This document shows positions 6,036 through 11,774 of a stretch of DNA of 24,828 bases, piece after piece. The notes beneath the pieces are model-generated. The model ran no database searches and was not told where the DNA came from. It was given only the letters and a program-made list of their open reading frames with translations. This DNA is from Bacillota bacterium. Lineage in GTDB: Bacteria; Bacillota; Clostridia; Oscillospirales; Ruminococcaceae. The position numbers were made by a program, and so were the translations under genes. Every line of letters begins with the position of its first letter. Position 1 is the first letter of the stretch. Location: assembly GCA_023395435.1 (NCBI GenBank), contig JAEWZG010000064.1, positions 1 through 24,828 on the forward strand. Direction: 5' to 3'.

Positions 6036-7736
6036 ATGAAAAAGAAAATATTTATCCAAACATTTTTCATAACTGTTCTTTCAGCCGCTATACTATTTTT
6101 TTCAAGCATTTTTGTTATGTATATTCAGGGGAAAAATAATATCTCAAAACAGCTGAAAAATGAAACTAAACTTGCTGCAAACCTTATAAAGGAAAAATCT
6201 GATTTTGAGCTTTTAAAAAATTATAAAAAGGACAGCCAGATCAGAATAACTCTTATTGCTGAAAACGGAAATGTGCTTTTTGAGACTGACACTAATGCTG
6301 AACTTGAAAATCATCTTGGACGCGAAGAAGTAAAGAGTGCACTTAAAGGTGATTCAAAGACAATCGAGAGATATTCTTCAACCTTTCAGTGTAATATGAC
6401 TTATTATGCAGTCAGAACAACTTTATCTGATTCAAGTATTATTGTTGTTCGTTTTGCTGTAAAAAGCCGTGATATTAAATCTTATCTACTTTCAAGTATA
6501 CCTGCATTAGTAGTATCTTTACTTGTTGCAATTATAATTTCTGCTATATTTGCAAATAAAATGTCGAAAAATATATCAAGAAAAATATCTGGTGTTGGCA
6601 CAAGCCTCAAGAGCATTAACAGTGACAGATACTTCCCTATTGCAACCGACTCGGCCGAACCTGAATTCTATACTATTTTCAATGAAATAAATGAACTAAA
6701 TGAAAGCACACATAATTATATTAACAAAGCTGAACGTGATCGTGAGAAGCTTAATGCTGTACTTGAAAATGTTTCTCAAGGTATTGTTGCTCTAAATAAG
6801 AAAGGTGTTATTACCTTTGCAAACAAAAGTGCGTTAAGTCTTTTTTCATCAGGTAATCAGATAATCGGAAAAAGCCTTGTTTATCTTATTGAAGACTCTT
6901 CACTTTATGAAAAAATCATATCAAAACTTTTATATGAAGAATTCAAATTTGAGTATGTATATAAAGGTAAGGACTTATCTATTATAGGTAAACATCTTAT
7001 TGCTGAAAAAGTTGGCGGCTCAATGGCAAATCTCATAATATTCACTGATATAACAAATGAAAAATTAATAATTAAACAAAAGAGCGATTTCTTTGCTAAT
7101 GCATCACATGAGTTGAAAACCCCAATAACAGTAATGCGGGGTCACGCTGAACTTCTGCTTTCGAAGGATAATCTTTCTGAGTATGATAAAAAACACATAG
7201 AACGTATCCATAAGGAAACCATAAGGCTCTCAAGCCTGATTTCAGATATGCTTAAGCTAAGCAATCTCGAAAGCTTACAGGAAGATGAAAAGATAGAAGT
7301 GGGACTTCATAATGTTGCTAAAGAAGTTGTCACAGAGCTAAATGATACAGCTTTAGAGAAAAAAGTAACAATAGCAATTACTGGTGAAGCAACGATACTT
7401 TCAAATCCTAAAAAGATGTTTGAGCTTATTGAAAATCTTTGCAGTAATGCAGTTAATTACAATAATGAAGGCGGCAGGGTTGACATTATACTTTCAGATA
7501 ATGATCAATTTGCAACTTTAATTGTTGCTGACAATGGTATCGGAATTGAAAAGGAGCATCTGCCTCGTCTTTGTGAGAGATTTTATCGTGTCGATAAATC
7601 TCATTCTAAAAAGACTGGTGGAACAGGACTTGGTCTTGCTATTGTAAAACACATCTGTGCTTTGTATGATGCTGATTTGACAATACACAGTGATATTGGC
7701 ATAGGCACTGCTGTAAAAATAGTTTTTACAAAATAA
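6036..7736 (+). CDS. phoR: Sensor histidine kinase, PhoR type
   Basis: This is a membrane-bound kinase of 566 residues. Transmembrane segment 1 is at about 7-30, an extracytoplasmic region at about 31-148, and segment 2 at about 150-172, followed by a HAMP-like linker and a PAS domain (about 238-340, V-L-E-N-V-S-Q-G-I-V-A-L). The kinase core has H-E-L-K-T-P with phosphorylated His358, an N box with Asn471, D-N-G-I-G at 499 and G-G-T-G-L-G-L. The ATG lies 3 bases after the regulator gene, so the two are made together. It ends at a hairpin. The size and PAS-HisKA layout fit PhoR. With PhoU and Pst in the same operon, phosphate limitation is the likely signal, read through the transporter rather than by the outer domain. 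Confidence 0.92.
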   Translation: MKKKIFIQTFFITVLSAAILFFSSIFVMYIQGKNNISKQLKNETKLAANLIKEKSDFELLKNYKKDSQIRITLIAENGNVLFETDTNAELENHLGREEVKSALKGDSKTIERYSSTFQCNMTYYAVRTTLSDSSIIVVRFAVKSRDIKSYLLSSIPALVVSLLVAIIISAIFANKMSKNISRKISGVGTSLKSINSDRYFPIATDSAEPEFYTIFNEINELNESTHNYINKAERDREKLNAVLENVSQGIVALNKKGVITFANKSALSLFSSGNQIIGKSLVYLIEDSSLYEKIISKLLYEEFKFEYVYKGKDLSIIGKHLIAEKVGGSMANLIIFTDITNEKLIIKQKSDFFANASHELKTPITVMRGHAELLLSKDNLSEYDKKHIERIHKETIRLSSLISDMLKLSNLESLQEDEKIEVGLHNVAKEVVTELNDTALEKKVTIAITGEATILSNPKKMFELIENLCSNAVNYNNEGGRVDIILSDNDQFATLIVADNGIGIEKEHLPRLCERFYRVDKSHSKKTGGTGLGLAIVKHICALYDADLTIHSDIGIGTAVKIVFTK

Positions 7737-7767
7737 ATAGCCACCCGATAAAGTGTCTGGCTATTTT
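7735..7767 (+). terminator. Hairpin at the end of the pst-pho operon
   Basis: AAATAGCCA (7735-7743) pairs exactly with TGGCTATTT (7758-7766) and overlaps the last bases of phoR. The following T run is short (TTTT), so termination may be partial; a stronger hairpin follows at 7940. Confidence 0.6.
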
Positions 7768-7939
7768 GTGGTGTGAATCAATTTAAAATAATTCATACAA
7801 ATACTCTGTCATTTTCTTATCAAGGATTAAGCATAATATTAAATGCAAAAGATTCACAACTATATCTAACTCGTCTATAATTGTATGTTAATATCACTCT
7901 CAAAAATATACTCCTGAAATAAATCTTTTAGCAACATAA

Positions 7940-7983
7940 AAAATCCTTTTTAATTTCAATAGCATGAAATTAAAAAGGATTTT
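7940..7983. terminator. Bidirectional terminator with 19-bp perfect stem
   Basis: The arms AAAATCCTTTTTAATTTCA (7940-7958) and its exact complement (7965-7983) enclose a 6-base loop. The plus strand ends in TTTT and the minus strand in a run of six T. It sits between convergent operons and probably ends the rplU-yebC transcript and any readthrough from phoR. Confidence 0.85.
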
Positions 7984-7993
7984 ATAATTGAAT

Positions 7994-8051
7994 AAAGATA
8001 TACAATTTGCATTATGCATATTCAAATTATAGAAATATAACATATATCTTT
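7994..8051. repeat. Nested AT-rich inverted repeat
   Basis: The outer arms AAAGATATA (7994-8002) and TATATCTTT (8043-8051) enclose the inner arms AATTTG (8004-8009) and CAAATT (8023-8028). The centre contains the palindrome TATGCATA (8013-8020). There is no T run, so it is not a simple terminator. Confidence 0.4.
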
Positions 8052-8123
8052 ACAAATAAAACATATACCATAATTCAAACTGCACTATATTAGTTTAACA
8101 TCACACAAGCCCTTTATTCAAGC

Positions 8124-8864
8124 CTATTCATCGTCACTTTCTGGCATTTCCCAGTTATGATAAACGTTCTGAACGTCGTCATTATCCTCAAGATTTTCAA
8201 GCAATAGGTTCATCTTCTTGATTGCGTCTTCATCTTCAAGCTTTGTATATGTTGAAGGAATCTGTTCAACTTCAGCTGATACTACTGTATAGCCAAGACC
8301 TGTAAGAGCTTCACGAGCTGATGAGACATCACTTGGTTCGCAAGTTACTTCAATAACATCATCTTCAATGTTAAAGTCTGTAGCTCCTGCTTCAAAGCAA
8401 TCTTCCATAACCTTATCTTCATCCTGACCGTTGTATTCAAGAACTATAACACCTTTTGTTGAGAACATAAAAGATACACAGCCTGTTGTTCCGAGGTTTC
8501 CACCGAACTTATCAAAGTAATGGCGGATATCACCTGCTGTTCTATTCTTGTTATCTGTGAGGCACTCAACGATTACGGCAATACCACAAGGTCCATAGCC
8601 CTCATATATAAGTGTTTCATAATTATTCTTATCGCTGTCGCCAGCAGCTTTTTTAAGCATTCTATCGATATTATCATTAGGTACGTTATTTGATTTAGCT
8701 TTAGCGATCAAATCACGAAGCCTTGAGTTATTATTTGGATCTGGTCCACCTTCCTTGATGCAGACCATCATTTCACGACCAATTTTTGTGAATATCTTTG
8801 CTCTTGCTCCATCAGTAGCTTCTTTTTTTCTCTTGATATTTGCCCATTTAGAATGTCCTGACAT
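8124..8864 (-). CDS. yebC: YebC/PmpR-family protein
   Basis: This 246-residue protein belongs to the YebC/PmpR/TACO1 family, described in different species as a DNA-binding regulator or as a factor helping ribosomes through difficult peptide stretches. The N-terminus M-S-G-H-S-K-W-A-N-I-K-R-K-K and the segment G-R-E-M-M-V-C-I-K-E-G-G-P-D-P-N are hallmark motifs. Also typical are N-V-P-N-D-N-I-D-R and Y-E-G-Y-G-P-C-G-I-A-V-I-V-E. The frame is open to 8906, but the start is set at 8864 because AAAGGGGAAG precedes that ATG and all relatives begin MSGHSKW. It is the last gene of the ribosomal operon, 28 bases after mrnC, which is compatible with a translation role. Confidence 0.95.
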   Translation of the reverse strand: MSGHSKWANIKRKKEATDGARAKIFTKIGREMMVCIKEGGPDPNNNSRLRDLIAKAKSNNVPNDNIDRMLKKAAGDSDKNNYETLIYEGYGPCGIAVIVECLTDNKNRTAGDIRHYFDKFGGNLGTTGCVSFMFSTKGVIVLEYNGQDEDKVMEDCFEAGATDFNIEDDVIEVTCEPSDVSSAREALTGLGYTVVSAEVEQIPSTYTKLEDEDAIKKMNLLLENLEDNDDVQNVYHNWEMPESDDE

Positions 8865-8892
8865 AGTATCTTCCCCTTTGAAAAAATATATA

Positions 8893-9294
8893 TTATTCGG
8901 CCTCAATATCCCATATTATATTGAAAAGGTCTTCAATCCTTTTTTCATCGCCCTTTAGATAAAGATATCCGAAAAGGCATTCAAGTGAGGTGGCTTTACG
9001 GTATTCAATAGCAGAAGAATGTTTTGGAACTGTTGTGCCAGTCGCATTTCTTCCTCGCTTTAATACATCTGCTTCTTCTTCATTAAGTACAGAACTTATA
9101 GCTTCAGAAGCTTTTGATTGATAAGCAGCGCATACTCTTTTAATAGTAAGCTGATGAAGCTGTCCGACAGGTCTATTTGCCTGAAGTAGCAATCTTTCGC
9201 GAACCATTCTCTCATAAACTGCATCGCCGAGAAAAGCAAGCGCTAAAGGGCTGTATTGGTTTAACTCTCTTTTATCAAGCTGAATTCCCGTAAT
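8893..9294 (-). CDS. mrnC: Mini-ribonuclease III with non-canonical start codon
   Basis: Mini-III is an RNase III-like dimer without an RNA-binding domain that trims 23S rRNA ends. The motif Y-S-P-L-A-L-A-F-L-G-D-A-V-Y-E carries the catalytic Asp. K-R-G-R-N-A and S-L-E-C-L-F-G-Y-L-Y, with the second acidic residue, follow. The first ATG in frame (9207) lies after the catalytic Asp, so translation must begin earlier, yet no ATG, GTG or TTG occurs between the obgE stop (same frame) and that ATG. The ribosome site GGAGGT (9303-9298) is followed by ATA-ATT-ACG. With ATT at 9294 the protein has 133 residues, the normal size; ACG at 9291 has better spacing. The gene lies between obgE and yebC. Confidence 0.85.
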   Translation of the reverse strand: MTGIQLDKRELNQYSPLALAFLGDAVYERMVRERLLLQANRPVGQLHQLTIKRVCAAYQSKASEAISSVLNEEEADVLKRGRNATGTTVPKHSSAIEYRKATSLECLFGYLYLKGDEKRIEDLFNIIWDIEAE

Positions 9295-9334
9295 TATACC
9301 TCCAAATTTATATATGTACCGGAGTTCCCTCCGG
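9291..9334 (-). promoter_or_regulatory. mrnC translation start region: GNRA-loop hairpin, GGAGGT and rare start codon
   Basis: On the minus strand a 6-bp stem CCGGAG/CTCCGG closed by the loop GGAA (9334-9319) follows the obgE stop. Fifteen bases later comes GGAGGT (9303-9298), then ATA ATT ACG. The 5' side of the hairpin also contains a GGAGGG that would be hidden in the stem. No standard start codon is in frame here. Confidence 0.6.
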
Positions 9335-9339
9335 AAATA

Positions 9340-10620
9340 TTATCTAAGATAATCAAATTCAAAATCAAGAATTGAAACAGTATCTCCTTCTTCAATTCCC
9401 ATTTCTTCAAGCTTATCAATTATTCCACTGTTGCGAAGAACTCTCTGGAAATACTGCAATGACTCATAGTCATCCATATCAACAGTCTTGAGAACATTCC
9501 ACAGCCAGTCAGCCTTGACGATATATACACCGTCTTCAACCTCAATGTCGAATTTATTGCCAGCCTCAAATGCACGATGCTCAATTTCTTCCCGAGTAAG
9601 GGGTTGAGGCTCATACTGTCTGATTGGCGGGAGCCTTTCAAGCTCTTTTGCTACTTCCATAATAAGCTCTTTTGTACCTTGTGTTGTTGCCGCTGAAATC
9701 GGGAAGAGTTTTAATCCCTTTGACTCAATATAAGCTTTGAACTCCTCAATCTGTTCAGGTGTAGCCATATCGCATTTGTTAGCTGCTACTATCTGAGGAC
9801 GGATTGAAAGTTCTTCACTGAAATTCTTGAGCTCATCATTTATAATTTCAAAATCTTCGCTTGGATTTCTTCCTTCAACGCCTGAAACATCTACAACGTG
9901 AACAATAAGCCTACAACGGTCAACGTGACGTAAAAATTCGTGACCAAGACCAACACCTTCACTTGCACCCTCAATAAGTCCAGGAATATCAGCCATTACA
10001 AATGATTTGCCCTCTTCAATCTTAACAACACCTAACACTGGGGTTAAAGTTGTGAAGTGATAGTTAGCAATCTTTGGCTTAGCTGCACTTACGACAGAAA
10101 CAAGTGTAGACTTTCCTACATTAGGGAAGCCAACAAGTCCGACATCTGCGAGAAGCTTAAGCTCAAGCTTGATATTGAAGCCTTCACCAGGAAAACCAGG
10201 CTTAGCAAAACGAGGAATCTGACGGGTTGGTGTAGCAAAATGCTGGTTGCCCTTTCCGCCTTTTCCGCCTCTTGCAATTACCACTGGCTCGTCCGATGAA
10301 ATATCAGCAATAATTCGTCCTGTTTCAAACTCTTTTATAACTGTTCCTCTTGGGACCTTGATTATAAGGTCTTCTGCGCCTCTTCCTGAACAATTCCGGG
10401 AAGAACCATCCTGACCTTTATCAGCAAGATATTTTCTTTTGTATCTGAAATCAATGAGGGTGGAAAGATTATCATCAACCACAAACACAACGTCTCCGCC
10501 TTTTCCTCCGTCACCGCCGTCAGGTCCGCCTGCCGCTACATATTTTTCACGATGAAAGGAAACGGCTCCATCACCGCCGTCGCCTGCTTTAATATATATT
10601 TTCGCTTCATCTACGAACAT
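9340..10620 (-). CDS. obgE: Ribosome-assembly GTPase ObgE/CgtA
   Basis: Obg is an essential GTPase that binds the large ribosomal subunit and is linked to stress control. The glycine-rich Obg fold is at residues 1-157 (A-G-D-G-G-D-G-A-V-S-F-H-R-E and later A-R-G-G-K-G-G-K-G-N). The G domain shows G1 G-F-P-N-V-G-K-S (164-171), G3 D-I-P-G (211-214), G4 N-K-C-D (281-284) and G5 S-A-A (309-311). A C-terminal OCT domain spans about 345-426, as in Firmicutes. The start is preceded by GGGGGTAAGGA. It follows rpmA after 81 bases that contain a hairpin, the usual neighbour in Gram-positive bacteria. Its TAA stop is in the same frame as the downstream mrnC. Confidence 0.97.
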   Translation of the reverse strand: MFVDEAKIYIKAGDGGDGAVSFHREKYVAAGGPDGGDGGKGGDVVFVVDDNLSTLIDFRYKRKYLADKGQDGSSRNCSGRGAEDLIIKVPRGTVIKEFETGRIIADISSDEPVVIARGGKGGKGNQHFATPTRQIPRFAKPGFPGEGFNIKLELKLLADVGLVGFPNVGKSTLVSVVSAAKPKIANYHFTTLTPVLGVVKIEEGKSFVMADIPGLIEGASEGVGLGHEFLRHVDRCRLIVHVVDVSGVEGRNPSEDFEIINDELKNFSEELSIRPQIVAANKCDMATPEQIEEFKAYIESKGLKLFPISAATTQGTKELIMEVAKELERLPPIRQYEPQPLTREEIEHRAFEAGNKFDIEVEDGVYIVKADWLWNVLKTVDMDDYESLQYFQRVLRNSGIIDKLEEMGIEEGDTVSILDFEFDYLR

Positions 10621-10643
10621 TTCCTTACCCCCAAACTATGCGA

Positions 10644-10669
10644 AAATCCCAAGCATAGGCTCGGGATTT
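10644..10669 (-). terminator. Hairpin between rpmA and obgE, possible attenuator
   Basis: AAATCCC (10644-10650) and GGGATTT (10663-10669) pair, with an inner AGC/GCT stem and a 4-base loop. On the minus strand the stem is followed by only TTTT in total. It could partly stop transcription and lower obgE relative to the ribosomal genes. Confidence 0.45.
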
Positions 10670-10701
10670 AAGTAGTTAAAATATTTGTTTACCCGAAATA
10701 A

Positions 10702-10980
10702 CTACTGCGGATAAACTGAAACCTTTTTACGGTCACGACCAAGACGTTCAAAACGAACAATACCATCAACTGTTGCGAATAATGTATCGTCTGAACCACG
10801 ACCTACGTTTTCACCAGCATGAATATGTGTGCCACGCTGACGGTAAAGAATGTTTCCAGCAAGAACGAACTGTCCATCTGCTCTCTTAGCGCCAAGTCTC
10901 TTAGCTTCAGAGTCACGACCGTTCTTTGTTGAACCTACTCCCTTTTTATGTGCAAAAAACTGCATACTAATTCTAATCAT
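10702..10980 (-). CDS. rpmA: Ribosomal protein L27, with Prp-cleaved leader
   Basis: L27 is a 50S protein whose N-terminus reaches the peptidyl-transferase centre. This 92-residue form begins M-I-R-I-S-M-Q-F-F-A-H-K-K-G, the Firmicute-type extension removed after Phe9 by the protease Prp so that the mature protein starts at Ala10. The body G-V-G-S-T-K-N-G-R-D-S-E and Q-R-G-T-H-I-H-A-G-E-N-V-G is typical. The gene for Prp lies directly upstream. The ribosome site GGAGGTG precedes the ATG. Cleavage is inferred from the family motif. Confidence 0.97.
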   Translation of the reverse strand: MIRISMQFFAHKKGVGSTKNGRDSEAKRLGAKRADGQFVLAGNILYRQRGTHIHAGENVGRGSDDTLFATVDGIVRFERLGRDRKKVSVYPQ

Positions 10981-10983
10981 TTA

Positions 10984-11298
10984 TTACACCTCCGAAGTTG
11001 TAATTTTAATTGTTCCCTGATAATCCTCGGATAAGACAGTCAAATGAAGTTTCAATCCTTCGATCAGGTTGACTGCATTTATATCAAGGTCGGGAAGCTT
11101 CAATTGAATTTTGTCATTAAGCACTTTTACTTCGGCATTAATCTTTAAGACCTCTGTAATAGTATTGGCAACAAGCTGTATAGCTGAGGAAACGCTTGCA
11201 CAAACAATATCGTCGCCCATATCTGCATATCCTGCGTGGCCTTTTATAACAAAACCATAAGGCTTTGACTGCTTATTATAAAATTCAGCGGTAATCAT
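10984..11298 (-). CDS. prp: Ribosomal-processing cysteine protease Prp
   Basis: Prp (YsxB family) cuts the leader peptide from L27. The 104-residue protein has the catalytic pair in the usual spacing: His21 in G-H-A-G-Y-A and Cys33 in D-D-I-V-C-A-S-V-S-S-A. Its start ATG shares one base with the stop of rplU (TAATG), showing tight coupling, and rpmA follows after 3 bases. The order L21, Prp, L27 is the standard one in Firmicutes and supports the assignment. Confidence 0.96.
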   Translation of the reverse strand: MITAEFYNKQSKPYGFVIKGHAGYADMGDDIVCASVSSAIQLVANTITEVLKINAEVKVLNDKIQLKLPDLDINAVNLIEGLKLHLTVLSEDYQGTIKITTSEV

Positions 11299-11609
11299 TA
11301 TGCCTTGATTGCTTCAATCTTAACCTGTGTGTATGGCTGTCTGTGACCCATTTTTCTCTTTTCGCCTTTTTTAGACTTGTAAGTGAAAACTGTGATCTTC
11401 TTTGACTTACCGTTCTTAAGAACTGTAGCTTCAACTGCTGCACCTGCAACAAAAGGAGCTCCAACTGTCAAACCATCTTCTTTTCCAACAGCAATAACAT
11501 TATCAAAAGAAACCTTTGATTCAGCTGCTGCTTCAAGCTTTTCAATAAAAACAACATCGCCTTCTTTTACCTGATATTGCTTTCCGCCTGTTTCAATAAT
11601 TGCGTACAT
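11298..11609 (-). CDS. rplU: Ribosomal protein L21
   Basis: L21 binds 23S rRNA in the large subunit. The 103-residue protein begins M-Y-A-I-I-E-T-G-G-K-Q-Y-Q-V-K-E-G-D and ends with the basic G-H-R-Q-P-Y-T-Q-V-K-I-E, both diagnostic. It is the first gene of the operon. The ribosome site is AGGTG in AAGGCAGGTGCC, a region that can itself fold. A leader of about 90 bases with two predicted hairpins precedes it. Confidence 0.97.
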   Translation of the reverse strand: MYAIIETGGKQYQVKEGDVVFIEKLEAAAESKVSFDNVIAVGKEDGLTVGAPFVAGAAVEATVLKNGKSKKITVFTYKSKKGEKRKMGHRQPYTQVKIEAIKA

Positions 11610-11699
11610 TTATGTGGCACCTGCCTTTTTCTTAAAACTCGCTACAATCGGCGTAATAGCATTAAAGCGCCATCATCTTGAAGGCCGAGCATATGCGGC
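11610..11699 (-). ncRNA. Structured leader of the rplU operon (L21-leader-like)
   Basis: On the minus strand the predicted untranslated leader contains a GCCG/CGGC stem (11699-11684) and a GGCG/CGCC stem with a longer loop (11671-11650), then the ribosome site. L21 operons of Firmicutes are known to carry an L21 leader that probably controls expression by binding L21. Matching to that family is by position and general shape only. Confidence 0.5.
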
Positions 11700-11705
11700 T
11701 TAATT

Positions 11706-11734
11706 ATTTTATCATAATAAATATAGTATGTCAA
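11706..11734 (-). promoter_or_regulatory. Sigma-A promoter of the rplU-prp-rpmA-obgE-mrnC-yebC operon
   Basis: TTGACA (11734-11729) and TAAAAT (11711-11706) are separated by exactly 17 bases on the minus strand. It lies just downstream of the clpE stop and starts a leader of about 90 bases before rplU. No strong terminator was seen between clpE and this promoter. Confidence 0.8.
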
Positions 11735-11774
11735 CGTGTTTACATGATAAATCAATAAAAAATTTACAACTTAT

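Larger units (their letters stand above)
7768..8123. other. Gene-free AT-rich stretch between convergent operons
   Basis: Between the end of phoR and the end of yebC there is no convincing coding frame. The stretch holds a 19-bp perfect hairpin (7940-7983) and a nested inverted repeat (7994-8051). No tRNA or other recognisable RNA gene was seen. Confidence 0.6.

Noticed and set aside
8865..8906. Fourteen extra N-terminal residues for yebC from an upstream ATG.
   Set aside because: The ATG at 8864 has a clear ribosome site and gives the universal MSGHSKW start.
9420..9641. Open frame inside obgE in another frame, and many similar ones inside other genes on both strands.
   Set aside because: They lie within strongly conserved genes, lack ribosome sites and show no recognisable motifs.
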